This document shows, in pieces, positions 54,066 through 63,987 of a stretch of DNA of 64,000 bases. Origin of the DNA: Janthinobacterium saanense (GTDB taxonomy: Bacteria > Pseudomonadota > Gammaproteobacteria > Burkholderiales > Burkholderiaceae_D); assembly GCF_014200675.1 (NCBI RefSeq), contig NZ_JACHCI010000023.1, positions 28,144-92,143 on the forward strand. The letters run 5' to 3'. Below the pieces are notes generated by a model. That model searched no databases. It had not been told where the DNA came from and saw nothing but the letters and a program-made list of their open reading frames with translations. The position numbers and the translations under genes were made by a program. Position 1 is the stretch's first letter. Each line of letters begins with the position of its first letter.

Positions 54066-55214
54066 ATGCAACTTACCGGTACCTTGCAACAACGCGCCAC
54101 GCGCCTGGTCTTCTTTGCGGCCGGTTTCGGCATGGCCGCCTGGGCGCCACTCGTACCTTATGCCAAGTCGCGCCTGGGCCTCGATGAAGCCACCCTGGGC
54201 TTTTTACTGCTGTGCCTGGGCGGCGGCTCGCTGTGCGCCATGCCGTTTACCGGCGTGCTGGCGGCCCGTTTTGGCTGCCGTAAAGTCATTCTTGCTGCGG
54301 GCGTGCTGTTCATCGCTATCCTGCCGGGCCTGGCATTGGCCAATACCCCAATCGAGCTGGGCCTGGTGCTGCTGCTGTTCGGCGCTGCCATGGGCACGTT
54401 TGACGTCGCCATGAATATCCAGGCCGTGTTTATCGAGAAAGCCAATGGCGGTTCGATGATGTCGGGCTTCCATGCCTTGTTCAGCGTGGGCGGTTTTGCC
54501 GGCGCCGGCTTCATGGCCCTGCTGTTATGGCTGAGCCTGACTCCTGCCTGGTCCTGCGTGGTAATGATGGTGCTGCTGTGCGCCATCCTGGCGGCGGCGC
54601 AAGCGCATCTGCTGCCCACCGTATCGACCCCGGGTGAAAAGACGCCGCTATTCGTCATGCCGCACGGCGCCGTCATCCTGATCGGCCTGATGTGCTTTAT
54701 CGTCTTCCTGGCCGAAGGCGCCATCCTCGACTGGAGCGCCCTGTTCCTGACCACCACGCGCGGCATGGCCGAAGCACAAGGCGGCCTGGGCTATGCCGCC
54801 TTCGCCATCGCCATGACCCTGGGCCGCTTTACCGGTGACAAGGTAGTTCGCCGCTTTGGCGGAAAGCGGGTACTCACACTCGGCGGCCTGTGCGCAGCCA
54901 GCGGTTTCTTCCTGGCGGTGATCGCGCCAGCTGCCAACCTGGCGCTGGTCGGTTTCGTGCTGATCGGCCTGGGCGCCGCCAATATCGTGCCCATCTTGTT
55001 TACCGCCGCCGGCAGCCAGAAAGCCATGCCGCCCAGCCTGGCCGTGGCCGCCATCACCACCATCGGTTATGCGGGCATCCTGGCCGGTCCGGCCTTGATC
55101 GGTTTCGTGGCCCATGCGACAAGCCTGAACATCTCGTTTGCCATCCTGGGCGCCGCCCTGCTGCTGGTTGCCGCCAGCGCACGCCTGGTGACAGCGTCCA
55201 AACAGGCTGCCTGA
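54066..55214 (+). CDS. MFS transporter (YbjJ-like)
   Basis: The 382-residue protein has about twelve membrane segments in two halves. The loop between segments 2 and 3 is LAARFGCRKVILAAG and the second-half equivalent is VVRRFGGKRVLTLGG. The MGTFDVAMNIQAVFIEKANG segment in part resembles YbjJ and the fucose-permease-like group. A DeoR-type regulator directly upstream suggests a sugar-related substrate or exporter role, but the substrate cannot be set. Confidence 0.87.
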   Translation: MQLTGTLQQRATRLVFFAAGFGMAAWAPLVPYAKSRLGLDEATLGFLLLCLGGGSLCAMPFTGVLAARFGCRKVILAAGVLFIAILPGLALANTPIELGLVLLLFGAAMGTFDVAMNIQAVFIEKANGGSMMSGFHALFSVGGFAGAGFMALLLWLSLTPAWSCVVMMVLLCAILAAAQAHLLPTVSTPGEKTPLFVMPHGAVILIGLMCFIVFLAEGAILDWSALFLTTTRGMAEAQGGLGYAAFAIAMTLGRFTGDKVVRRFGGKRVLTLGGLCAASGFFLAVIAPAANLALVGFVLIGLGAANIVPILFTAAGSQKAMPPSLAVAAITTIGYAGILAGPALIGFVAHATSLNISFAILGAALLLVAASARLVTASKQAA

Positions 55215-55443
55215 GCCCTCCCCTGACTGGCGGCGACGGCAAAAAACCGCGCCAGCCAGCGCCTGAAGCACGACCGCGAGGCTCTCTCGTGGTAAGCTTC
55301 GACCCCGCGCAAGCTGCAAACGTTGCGCGGTGACCCCTCCTGTCATGTATACCCATTCAGTTCGGATAGTTCAGATATCGCCATGGCCTTGATCAATATG
55401 CCGTGGCCATATCGGCCCGTTTTTGCGGGCAGAATAAGGCACT

Positions 55444-57267
55444 ATGAATCAAGATCTTAACGAGCGCGCGCTGCATGTGCTGCAAACCGTTTTTGGCTAC
55501 CCTGCTTTCCGTGGCCAGCAGGCCGACATTGTCGACCATGTCAGCCATGGCGGCGACGCGCTGGTGCTGATGCCCACCGGCGGCGGCAAGTCGCTGTGCT
55601 ACCAGATACCCGCGCTGCTGCGCGATGGCGTCGGCGTGGTCGTCTCGCCGCTGATCGCGCTGATGCAGGACCAGGTCGACGCCTTGGAAGAAGTCGGCGT
55701 GCGCGCCGCCTTTCTGAATTCCACGCAAACCTATGAAGAAGCCAGCCGCATCGAGCGCCTGGTGCGCACCGGCCAGATCGACGTGGTGTATGTGGCGCCC
55801 GAGCGGCTGATGACGCAGCGCTGCCTGGACCTGTTCCAGGCTTCGAAGATCTCCCTGTTCGCCATCGACGAAGCGCATTGCGTAGCCCAGTGGGGCCACG
55901 ACTTCCGCCCGGAATACATCAAGCTGTCGGTACTGCACGAGCAGTTCCCGGACGTGCCGCGCATCGCCCTGACGGCCACCGCCGATCCGCAAACGCGCGC
56001 CGAAATCGCCATGCGACTGCAGCTGGACGACGCGCGCCAGTTCGTCTCCTCGTTCGACCGACCGAATATCCGCTATCAGATCGTGGAAAAGGCCAATGGC
56101 CGCAAGCAGCTGCTCGACTTCATCACCACCGAACATGCGGGCGACTGCGGCATCGTGTATTGTTTGTCGCGCAAAAAGGTGGAAGAGACAGCCGAGTTTT
56201 TGAACGAAAACGGCATCCGCGCCCTGCCCTATCACGCCGGCATGGAGTACGCCAAGCGCAGCGCCAACCAGGCGCGCTTCCTGCGCGAAGAAAACATCGT
56301 CATGGTCGCCACCATCGCTTTCGGCATGGGCATCGACAAACCCGACGTGCGCTTCGTGGCGCATCTGGATCTGCCTAAAAGCATCGAGGGCTATTACCAG
56401 GAAACGGGGCGCGCAGGCCGCGACGGCATGGCCGCCAATGCCTGGATGGCGTACGGCTTGCAAGACGTGGTGCTGCAGCGGCGCATGATCGATGAATCGG
56501 AAGCCGACGAAACCTTCAAACGCGTGCTGGGCGTGAAACTCGACGCCATGCTGGGCCTGTGCGAAACCCTCAGCTGCCGCCGCATGCGCTTGCTCGAATA
56601 TTTCGGCGAGCCGGCCACGCCCTGCGGCAATTGCGATACCTGTCTGGTGCCACCCGTGTCTTTCGATGGCACGGTGCCGGTGCAAAAACTGCTGTCGGCG
56701 ATTTACCGGGTCGACCAGCGCTTCGCCGGCGGCCACGTGATCGACGTGCTGCGCGGCATGGAGTCCGAGCGCATCAAGACCTGGCACCACGATGCATTGT
56801 CAGTCTTCGGTATCGGCTCTGACCTGGGCGAGGCGGAATGGAAGTCGATTTTGCGCCAGGCCATCGCACTGGGCCTGGTCTCGGTCGACCATGAACAATA
56901 CAGTTCGCTGAAACTGACAGACGCTTCGCGCCCCGTGCTCAAGGGTGGCCAGAAGGTACAGCTGCGCCAGTACCAGAAACCGGTGAAAACCAGCAAACGC
57001 AGCACCAGCGTAGCCAAGGGCTATGTGGAAACCGATTTGTCGGCCAGCGAACAGGCGATCTTCGACAAGCTGCGCTGGTGGCGCGTGGAGACGGCGCGCA
57101 CCCACAATGTGCCGGCCTATGTGATCTTTGTCGACGCCACGCTGCGCGAAATCGCCAAGGCCAAGCCCACTTCGCTGGAACAGATGCGCGGCGTGAGCGG
57201 CGTGGGCGAGAAAAAATTGGCTTCGTATGGTGACGAAATCGTCGCCATGATCCTGGAAATGATCTGA
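55444..57267 (+). CDS. recQ: ATP-dependent DNA helicase RecQ
   Basis: RecQ is a 3'-5' helicase of recombination and replication repair. The 607-residue protein has Walker A (44-50, PTGGGKS), DEAH box (142-145), the helicase C motif region [16 protein letters not shown], a zinc-binding Cys cluster (CRRM...CGNC...C, about 377-402), the RQC winged-helix domain and a C-terminal HRDC domain (about 530-605). All domains are intact. The 229-base gap upstream holds no recognised site. Confidence 0.96.
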   Translation: MNQDLNERALHVLQTVFGYPAFRGQQADIVDHVSHGGDALVLMPTGGGKSLCYQIPALLRDGVGVVVSPLIALMQDQVDALEEVGVRAAFLNSTQTYEEASRIERLVRTGQIDVVYVAPERLMTQRCLDLFQASKISLFAIDEAHCVAQWGHDFRPEYIKLSVLHEQFPDVPRIALTATADPQTRAEIAMRLQLDDARQFVSSFDRPNIRYQIVEKANGRKQLLDFITTEHAGDCGIVYCLSRKKVEETAEFLNENGIRALPYHAGMEYAKRSANQARFLREENIVMVATIAFGMGIDKPDVRFVAHLDLPKSIEGYYQETGRAGRDGMAANAWMAYGLQDVVLQRRMIDESEADETFKRVLGVKLDAMLGLCETLSCRRMRLLEYFGEPATPCGNCDTCLVPPVSFDGTVPVQKLLSAIYRVDQRFAGGHVIDVLRGMESERIKTWHHDALSVFGIGSDLGEAEWKSILRQAIALGLVSVDHEQYSSLKLTDASRPVLKGGQKVQLRQYQKPVKTSKRSTSVAKGYVETDLSASEQAIFDKLRWWRVETARTHNVPAYVIFVDATLREIAKAKPTSLEQMRGVSGVGEKKLASYGDEIVAMILEMI

Positions 57268-57280
57268 TCCAGGCTTCCCG

Positions 57281-58195
57281 TCAACCCAGCAGCCATTTCC
57301 GGTAACGCCCGGCCGGTACGCCGGTGGCGGCGCGAAAGCGGTGGCTGAAATGGCTGGTATCGGCGTAGCCGCAAGCGTCGGCGACCTGCTGCAACGGCAA
57401 GGCCGTGGTTTTCAGCAGATGGCGTGCGCGGTCGATGCGGCGCTGGGCGATCCAGCTTGAGGGCGGCATGCCGAACGAAACGCGGAACATGCGCGCCAGG
57501 TGAAATTCGGACAAACAGGCCACTTGCGCCAGCATCCCCAAGGTCAGATTGCGCGCCAGTTCAGATTCGATGAACTCGGCCAGGCGGCGCCGCACGGCAG
57601 GCGCCAGGCCGCCGCTGACGCGCACCTGGCGCTGCGAAATAGCCTGCGAACGCAATAATTCACTCAAGGTTTCATGCACGACCTCATTGGCGCGCAAGGA
57701 GGCATCCGGGCCATGCCACGGCATCTCGCTCAGTGCACGGCACAGGCTGACGATGCGCGGGTGCTCGAAATAGGTACGGTCGGCCAAGGTCAGGCCGCGC
57801 GGTTCACGGTCCAGTTCCACCACCGCGCGCCGCGTGAAATGCTCGGGCAAAAAATACAGGTGCAGCATGCGCACATTGCCCCGTAACAGCCAGCGCGACT
57901 CATGCCAGTCGGGCAAGGCGCACAGCAATTGCGGCGCACCGTGCGTGCCGGGTTCCTCGCGGCGCTCGGTGCCGTAGCCGCCGCCCAGGTAAAACGACAG
58001 CGTATGGTGGCCCGGCTGGATATACGAAGTTTGCGAATGTTCGGTGCGGCGGTCCCATATCGCCATTGCAAGGTTGTCGCCAAGCAAAGCATAACGCTCC
58101 AGCCGCGCCTCGGTTTGCGCCATGGTGTGGAACACCTTGTGCGCAATATCGGCGGTGGGCGGGCTGTAGTCGGCAGGGATTTCGCGGGCGGACAT
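57281..58195 (-). CDS. AraC-family regulator
   Basis: The 304-residue regulator has a cupin-like sensing N-terminus (about 40-160) and two helix-turn-helix units at the C-terminal end (LGMLAQVACLSEFHLARMF and LPLQQVADACGYADTSHFSHRFRAATG in part). The start at 58195 is chosen over an upstream ATG in the divergent promoter region. It diverges from the DMT transporter gene by 149 bases and most likely controls it. Confidence 0.9.
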   Translation of the reverse strand: MSAREIPADYSPPTADIAHKVFHTMAQTEARLERYALLGDNLAMAIWDRRTEHSQTSYIQPGHHTLSFYLGGGYGTERREEPGTHGAPQLLCALPDWHESRWLLRGNVRMLHLYFLPEHFTRRAVVELDREPRGLTLADRTYFEHPRIVSLCRALSEMPWHGPDASLRANEVVHETLSELLRSQAISQRQVRVSGGLAPAVRRRLAEFIESELARNLTLGMLAQVACLSEFHLARMFRVSFGMPPSSWIAQRRIDRARHLLKTTALPLQQVADACGYADTSHFSHRFRAATGVPAGRYRKWLLG

Positions 58196-58344
58196 CGTGT
58201 TATCGAAGCTAATAATTGGTACCGAAAAGCTTAACACGCCCACCTGCCCGGCGCTGGACCCGGCCGCAGAAGAGCGCAAGCTCAGACAATCGGCCGCCGG
58301 CGCCATCGGCCATGCTGTGGTTTTCCCCCACAGGCCCGCCGAAC

Positions 58345-59253
58345 ATGAACCTCTTTCTTTACCTGCTCACCGTGCTGATATGGGGCACCACCTGGATCGC
58401 CATCACCTTCCAGCTGGGTCCCGTGCCGGCGCCGGTGTCGATCGCCTACCGTTTCTGGCTGGCGTCGGCGCTGCTGATGCTGATCCTGCTGGCCCGCCGC
58501 CAGCCTTTGTGGCCACCGCGCCGCGCCTGGCCCTATTTGCTGGCGCAAGGCTTCGGCCTGTTCTGCTGTAACTTCCTGTGTTTTTATTACGCCAGCCGCT
58601 GGGTGCCCAGCGGCCTGGTGGCAGTGATATTTTCGACTGCGCCGATCTGGAATGCGCTCAATGGACGCCTGTTCCTGGGCCGGGCCATCCGCGGCCAGGT
58701 GGTCGCCGGCGCGTTGCTGGGCCTGGGTGGCATCGCCCTGCTGTCGCTGCCGCAAATGCGCGGCCACTGGCACGATGGCGGCATGCTGCTGGGGTTGGGA
58801 CTGGCACTGCTGGGCACTTTATGTTTTTCCAGCGGCAGTCTGCTATCGAGCCGCATGCAGGCGCTGGGCCTGGCGCCAGGGCTGACCAATGCCTGGGCCA
58901 TGCTGATCGGCGCCACCATCGTCGGCAGCATGGCGCTGCTGCTGGGCATGCCGTTCACGCTGCCGGCCGACGGCCGCTATCTGGGCTCCCTGTTGTACCT
59001 GGTCATCGCCGGTTCGGTCATCGGCTTTACCGCCTACCTGCTGCTGCTCGGACGCATCGGCCCGGACCGCGCCGCCTATGCCACCGTACTGTTTCCCGTG
59101 GTGGCGCTGACGGTGTCGACCTTCCTCGAAGGCTATGTCTGGACCACACCAGCTTTCGCCGGCCTGGCCCTGGTGATTATCGGCAACGTGCTGGCCTTCC
59201 TGCCAGGGAGACCAGCATCTTCTTTACAGGCAGGCGTTAAAACATGTGCATGA
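58345..59253 (+). CDS. DMT-family EamA transporter
   Basis: The 302-residue protein has ten membrane segments in two EamA repeats, the architecture of small-metabolite exporters such as YdcZ/RhaT-like and RhtA. The first repeat ends with the SGLVAVIFSTAPIWNALNGRLFL stretch in part; the second repeats the pattern with RAAYATVLFPVVALTVSTF. The substrate is unknown. The adjacent AraC regulator probably controls it. Its last 17 bases overlap the end of the convergent porin gene. Confidence 0.88.
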   Translation: MNLFLYLLTVLIWGTTWIAITFQLGPVPAPVSIAYRFWLASALLMLILLARRQPLWPPRRAWPYLLAQGFGLFCCNFLCFYYASRWVPSGLVAVIFSTAPIWNALNGRLFLGRAIRGQVVAGALLGLGGIALLSLPQMRGHWHDGGMLLGLGLALLGTLCFSSGSLLSSRMQALGLAPGLTNAWAMLIGATIVGSMALLLGMPFTLPADGRYLGSLLYLVIAGSVIGFTAYLLLLGRIGPDRAAYATVLFPVVALTVSTFLEGYVWTTPAFAGLALVIIGNVLAFLPGRPASSLQAGVKTCA

Positions 59254-60292
59254 TGCCGGCCGAAGTACCCGTCTGGCCGCGCTGGTTCAAGCGCGTGGTG
59301 CCGCCGGTGGCAAAGCCGCCATCGAATTTGTTGCGGTCGATTTCGGCGTACAGCACCGTGCGTTTCGACAGGTCGTAGCGCACGCCCAGCATATATAAAT
59401 CCTTCTTGCCGTCGCCGGCGGCCACCGTGGCGCTGGCCTTGCGGTTATGCACCTTGTTGCCATACCAGGCGCCCGTCACGTTGAAGCGCTCGCTGATCCT
59501 GTAGTTCAGGCCAGTCCAGCGCCAGGTGGCGCGGTCATCGCGAGTCACGACGGTGGCCTGCTTTTCATCGACATAACCGAGCGACAGCGTCACCGGTCCA
59601 AACGCATAGGCGCCGCCCGCCGCGACATGGCTGTAATCCTTGTAGATGGGGGCCGCGGTGGTGCCGACGTTTTCCTTGGACCTGGTGTACGAAGCGCCCA
59701 GCTTCAGCGGGCCACGGGAATACACGGTGCCAACGGCCTTGGCCGTGCCGCTGCTGCTGTCGCCCGCCACTTCGCCGGCCGCATACTCGGCGCGTACGGT
59801 GAACTCGTTGAAACGGCCCGTGTATTGCACGTCATTGCTGTGGCGGATGCCGGCCGTCGACGACAGCGCGTAGGTGATGCTCGGGTAGCGATAGACGAAA
59901 GTGTCGAAGGCCAGAATGGTTTTATAGGCCACCGTGTATTGCCGGCCCAGGTCGATGGCGCCCCACGCGTTTTCCAGGCCGACGCGCGCTTCGCGCTGAA
60001 ACAATGTGCCGGTGGTGTTATTCAAGGCGCCGGTGGCGGTATTAAAACCGGACTCCAGCTGAAAGTTGGCCTTGACTCCGCCGCCCAGGTCTTCGCTACC
60101 CTTGAAGCCGAGCCGGTTGGAACGGAAGGTGCCGTTCGATCCCATCGTCACGACACTGTCGCCAGCCTGGTTGACGTTGCTCTTGTTGCGCAGGCCGGCG
60201 TCGACCGAACCGTAGATTTCCACGTTCGATTGGGCCAGCACGAGGCCAGGCATACCGCCCAGCAGGGCGATGCCGATGATTGCATATTTCAT
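59237..60292 (-). CDS. Gram-negative trimeric porin
   Basis: The 351-residue protein has a signal peptide (about 1-20, ending VLA) and starts its mature part QSNVEIYGSVDAGL, a hallmark of betaproteobacterial OmpC/Omp32-type porins. The alternating pattern of aromatic and small residues and the C-terminal Phe (GIMHMF) indicate a 16-stranded barrel. The LGFKGSEDLGGGVKANFQLESGF segment in part is a family marker. It is monocistronic or leads from the hydrolase gene 72 bases upstream. Confidence 0.93.
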   Translation of the reverse strand: MKYAIIGIALLGGMPGLVLAQSNVEIYGSVDAGLRNKSNVNQAGDSVVTMGSNGTFRSNRLGFKGSEDLGGGVKANFQLESGFNTATGALNNTTGTLFQREARVGLENAWGAIDLGRQYTVAYKTILAFDTFVYRYPSITYALSSTAGIRHSNDVQYTGRFNEFTVRAEYAAGEVAGDSSSGTAKAVGTVYSRGPLKLGASYTRSKENVGTTAAPIYKDYSHVAAGGAYAFGPVTLSLGYVDEKQATVVTRDDRATWRWTGLNYRISERFNVTGAWYGNKVHNRKASATVAAGDGKKDLYMLGVRYDLSKRTVLYAEIDRNKFDGGFATGGTTRLNQRGQTGTSAGIMHMF

Positions 60293-60364
60293 GTTGTCTC
60301 CTGTGTTTTTATGGTGCTGCCGAGGGCCTATGACTGGCCCTTTCGTGCAGAAATTTGCGACTCT

Positions 60365-61660
60365 TTATTTGCGTGGATTGACCCTCTCGAATAATGATTG
60401 CGGTGCGTAGCCAGCCTTGATATGGCAACCGCCACCAAACTGCTGCGACTGCTTGCTGCAGTCCGCCGCGATGCTTTCCGGCGTCGGTTTCGTTCCCTTG
60501 TCGAGCCACGCCGACAAGCTGTCGAACACCGCCGCATATTCGGCGTCGGCCAGCTTGCTGTGATCGTGTTCATCGCTGAATACCTGCACCAGCCTGTCAC
60601 CGTGGCCAGCCTGCCGCAGCAGATTGCGGTATTCGCTTTCATACTCGACCAGCGCCGTCGGATCGTCGATCGCATGCAGGCTGATGGCCGGTACATTGAG
60701 CGTGCCAGCCATGTCGGAATCGTGGGCCAGCTCGGCCACTGCCTGCGGGTCGGCATCGAAGCGCTGCACGCCGCGATTGAGGGCCGCATCGTCATGCGAG
60801 CCGTGATACACCACGCCGCGGTTCGAGAAGGGATTGCGCCCGCCCAGCACGCGCTGGACCAGGTCGCGGAAAGTGAACGTGGCCCAGTTCAGGTGCGACA
60901 CCAGCGTGCGCTCAGGGATGCGGATCACGCCCAGGATATCGTCCAGCTTGCGCTGCTGCTGTGCGCTGCGGCTGGCCGCCGGCAAGGCGACGCCAGTGCA
61001 GTCGTTGACACGCGCCGCCAGCTCTTTCGGCTTCAGTGTTGCATCCGCCGGCAAACCCATCCACAGCGGATATTGCGCTTCGTCCGGGCGCGGGTGATTG
61101 CCGCAGTAATACTGGTAGACGGCGCGCAGGTCGGCGCGGTGCAGATAATTGAGGCTGCCGCCAGCCAGCATGCCATTGGTCAGCACCATGCCGTCATACT
61201 GTTTGCCGTACAGCTCGATGCCCTTGGCCGCCACATTGCCGCCCCAGGACTGGCCGTGCAGGATGCTGCGCGCAGGCTGGCCAAAGCGCGCCACGAAAAT
61301 CTGGCGCAGGTTCTCGGTATCCTCGGCCGCCATGCGCACGCCATAGCCGGGCCGGCGATAGGTGGAGCCGGCCCAGGCATAACCCTGGCGTACCGTGACG
61401 GCAAAACGCTGCAAGTCTTCGATATTGCTCTCTTGCGTGATGGCCGACAGGCGCGGGCCACCATGGCTGTGCATGATCAAGGTGTGGTTCCATTGTTTCG
61501 GCATTGCGATCCAGTAAAAAGCGCCGTTCGCATCTTGCCCCTGGTAGCACTGCGCCACCGGGTCCAGCCCGGCCGGGCAGGAAGCTGCCGTTTGCGCCAT
61601 CACGGCCGATGCAGCCAGGCTCAGCGCCATGCCCAGTGCGATACCTAAAGTACGTTTCAT
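60365..61660 (-). CDS. Secreted alpha/beta hydrolase
   Basis: A signal peptide (1-22, ending VMA-Q) is followed by an alpha/beta hydrolase fold of 431 residues. The nucleophile elbow is HGQSWGGN with Ser138, the oxyanion loop is HSHGGP and the catalytic His is probably in DEHDHSKLAD. An extra Cys-rich end (DCSKQSQQFGGGCH) may form a disulfide. It may act as an esterase or dipeptidyl-type enzyme on periplasmic substrates; no substrate is known. It diverges from the LysR regulator and shares orientation with the porin. Confidence 0.82.
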   Translation of the reverse strand: MKRTLGIALGMALSLAASAVMAQTAASCPAGLDPVAQCYQGQDANGAFYWIAMPKQWNHTLIMHSHGGPRLSAITQESNIEDLQRFAVTVRQGYAWAGSTYRRPGYGVRMAAEDTENLRQIFVARFGQPARSILHGQSWGGNVAAKGIELYGKQYDGMVLTNGMLAGGSLNYLHRADLRAVYQYYCGNHPRPDEAQYPLWMGLPADATLKPKELAARVNDCTGVALPAASRSAQQQRKLDDILGVIRIPERTLVSHLNWATFTFRDLVQRVLGGRNPFSNRGVVYHGSHDDAALNRGVQRFDADPQAVAELAHDSDMAGTLNVPAISLHAIDDPTALVEYESEYRNLLRQAGHGDRLVQVFSDEHDHSKLADAEYAAVFDSLSAWLDKGTKPTPESIAADCSKQSQQFGGGCHIKAGYAPQSLFERVNPRK

Positions 61661-61783
61661 GCAGGTCTCCGATAGTCTTTGATAAACATGGTAGGGAGTT
61701 TTAAACCTAATGTAAAATATCTTGACTCGCGCATTCCCATACTAAAAAAATATAACGATGGGGTAGAACCCCAAGAGACCATC

Positions 61784-62707
61784 ATGGAACTGAGACACTT
61801 GCGTTACTTCGTCGTCGTCGCCGAAGAAGGCCATTTCACGCGCGCGGCCGAACGGCTGGGCATGCAGCAGCCACCGTTGAGTTTGCAGATACGCGCGCTG
61901 GAAAACGAACTGGGATTTGATCTGTTCCGGCGCCATCCGAAAGGCGCCGAACTGACGGCCGGTGGCCATGCCTTCTTGAAGGAGGCGCACGCCACCCTCG
62001 ACGGCTTGCAGCAAGGCGCGGCGCGGGCTGCACAGGCGGCGCGTGGTGCAGCCGGCAAGCTGTCGATCGGTTTTACCAGTTCGGCGGCGGCCCACCCTTT
62101 GATCCCGAAAATCGTGCGCGCCTACCGCGCCGCATGGCCCGATGTCAGCCTCGATTTCAGCGAAGCGAATGCGGCGCAATTGAGCGAGGCGGTGGCGGCC
62201 GGCAAAGTCAATGTGGCTTTCTTGCGCCTGCCCGTCAGCCGCCCGCCGGGCGTGCTGTTCGCCCATTTGCAGGAAGAGGAAATGCTGCTGGTGCTGCCCA
62301 TCGGCCACCCCGCACTGCCGCTCAAACGCAGCAAGCATGCTCCGACCGTGGCGCTGGCCACCTTGAAAAATGAACCCTTCATCCTGGTGCGCAGGCATGG
62401 TGCGCCAGGCATGTATTCAAACCTGATGGACGCCTGTCTGCGAGCCGGTTTCACGCCATCGAAAGTGATCGAAGTCGAACGCATGCTGACCAATATCAGC
62501 CTGGTCGCAGCCGGCGCCGGCGTGTCGGCCGTACCGGCTTCGATGAAGGGTTTTCATGCCGACAGCGTGGTGTATTGCAAGATCGCCGACGCCGGACCGG
62601 GCCTCAGTGCACCGCTGACCCTGGCCAGCCGCGAGCACGATATTTCACCGGCCGCGCGCCACTTCATGGATTTGACACGGCGCGTGCTGGCCGGTGACGC
62701 TGCATGA
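61784..62707 (+). CDS. LysR-family regulator
   Basis: The 307-residue regulator starts MELRHLRYFVVVAEEGHFTRAAERLGM in part, the winged helix of the CatR/BenM-like group that usually controls catabolic genes. The rest is a periplasmic-binding-protein-like effector domain. The start at 61784 is preceded by AGAGACC. It overlaps the symporter gene by four bases and so is in an operon with it; the divergent hydrolase gene may also be a target. Confidence 0.9.
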   Translation: MELRHLRYFVVVAEEGHFTRAAERLGMQQPPLSLQIRALENELGFDLFRRHPKGAELTAGGHAFLKEAHATLDGLQQGAARAAQAARGAAGKLSIGFTSSAAAHPLIPKIVRAYRAAWPDVSLDFSEANAAQLSEAVAAGKVNVAFLRLPVSRPPGVLFAHLQEEEMLLVLPIGHPALPLKRSKHAPTVALATLKNEPFILVRRHGAPGMYSNLMDACLRAGFTPSKVIEVERMLTNISLVAAGAGVSAVPASMKGFHADSVVYCKIADAGPGLSAPLTLASREHDISPAARHFMDLTRRVLAGDAA

Positions 62708-63987
62708 CACTGGCAACGCTGCGCAGCCCGTTTTTCCAGATTCTTGCGGCGATTGCCTGCGGCATTGCGTTCGGCCTGTGGAAGCCGCTGCTGGCGGTCG
62801 CCATGCACCCATTGGGCACCGTTTTCATCACCATCATCAAGGTGATGGTGGTGCCGCTGATTTTCCTTACCGTCAGCGGCGGCATCGCCGGTATCGGCAA
62901 GCTGAAGCAATTGGGCCGTATCGGCATCAAGGCGCTGCTGTATTTCGAAGCCTTGTCGGCCCTGTCGCTGATGACGGGCATCGCCGCAGCGCTGCTGCTG
63001 CGGCCCGGCGTGGGTTTTCATATCGATGCAGACCTGCCAGTACACACCGCGCAGCCGCCAACGCTGACCGCAGCTATCGCCGACGCCCTCACGCATAGCC
63101 CGCTGCTGCAGGCGCTGATGCTGGCGCTGGCCTGCGGCACGCTGCTGGCGCTACTGGGCCAGCGCGGCCAGGCTTCCGCCCAACTATGCGAACGGGCCGC
63201 CCAGACCCTGCTGGCCGCGCTCAAAGTCGTGCTGAAGGCGGCGCCGCTGGCGGCTTTCGGCGCAGTTGCCTGGTCGGTCGGAAAATACGGGCTGGTATCG
63301 GTGACGCCGCTGCTCAAACTGCTGGCCGCGCTATACCTGGCGACGGCCGTATTCGTGCTGCTGGTGCTGGGCACAATCTGCCGTGCCTGCGGTTTTTCGG
63401 TGCTGCGTTTTATCGCCTACATCAAGGAAGAATTATTGATGGTGTTCGGCACCGCTTCCTCGATCACGGCGATGGCGCCCCTGATGGAAAAAATGGCGCG
63501 CGCGGGCTGCCCCGCGCCGGTGGCCAGCCTGGTGATACCGGCCGCTTATTCCTTCAATCTGAACGGCAGCAATATCTACCTGGGCCTGGCGCTGGTGTTC
63601 CTGGCGCAGGCGCTGGACATCACGCTCAGCCCAGCCCATTTGCTATCCATCGTGGCGCTGGCGATGATCACTTCCAAGGGCGCCAGCGGGGTCGCCGGTT
63701 CCGCCTTCGTTGCGCTGGCGGCGACCCTGGCCGCCGTGCCGGACATTCCCGCATCGAGCCTGCTGTTCATCGTCGGCATCGAGCGCTTGCTGAAATGCCG
63801 GCCATTGGCCAATTTGACGGGCAATGGCGTAGCCTGCCTGGCGATCGCCGCGTGGGACCGGCAGCTGGACCACCGCAAGCTGCGCGCCTGCGGCCTGGCA
63901 CGGGCAATCGGCATAGGGGACAGCCGTGAAGGCCGCTCCCCTGCCACACCACCCGGCATGCGGGTCCGCACCGGGCGGTTCGAGTAG
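62704..63987 (+). CDS. Dicarboxylate/amino acid:cation symporter
   Basis: The 427-residue protein belongs to the DAACS group that includes GltP and DctA. Features are eight or so membrane segments, the first re-entrant loop with SS (FGTASSITAMAPLMEKM), the VIPAAYSFNLNGSNIYLGLA motif in part, and TSKGASGVAGSAFVALAATL for the second re-entrant loop in part. It likely takes up glutamate, aspartate, serine or C4-dicarboxylates with sodium or protons. The last ~25 residues (from about GIGDSREGR) lie in a folded GC-rich sequence unlike the family and may derive from an inserted element. Confidence 0.87.
   Translation: MTLATLRSPFFQILAAIACGIAFGLWKPLLAVAMHPLGTVFITIIKVMVVPLIFLTVSGGIAGIGKLKQLGRIGIKALLYFEALSALSLMTGIAAALLLRPGVGFHIDADLPVHTAQPPTLTAAIADALTHSPLLQALMLALACGTLLALLGQRGQASAQLCERAAQTLLAALKVVLKAAPLAAFGAVAWSVGKYGLVSVTPLLKLLAALYLATAVFVLLVLGTICRACGFSVLRFIAYIKEELLMVFGTASSITAMAPLMEKMARAGCPAPVASLVIPAAYSFNLNGSNIYLGLALVFLAQALDITLSPAHLLSIVALAMITSKGASGVAGSAFVALAATLAAVPDIPASSLLFIVGIERLLKCRPLANLTGNGVACLAIAAWDRQLDHRKLRACGLARAIGIGDSREGRSPATPPGMRVRTGRFE
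63916..63979 (+). other. Structured GC-rich sequence, possible intron or mobile-element remnant
   Basis: Two adjacent hairpins are visible. One pairs GGGGA (63916) with the TCCCC end near 63940. The other has arms ACCACCCGG (63948-63956) and CCGGGCGGT (63971-63979), inner TGCG/CGCA and the four-base loop GGTC. The shape and the ending GGTTCGAG recall domain V of group II introns, where a GCGG/CCGC stem lies between outer arms. The catalytic bulge pattern was not confirmed. It overlaps the end of the symporter gene. Confidence 0.35.

Noticed and set aside
55215..55443. Regulatory site upstream of recQ
   Set aside because: A loose repeat around TGGCC and TTGATCAATA was noticed, but the symmetry is poor and no LexA-type CTGT-N8-ACAG was found.
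61720..61770. CCCAT-N17-ATGGG inverted repeat before the LysR gene
   Set aside because: The spacing is far from the usual T-N11-A LysR box, so it may be coincidence; not listed as an operator.
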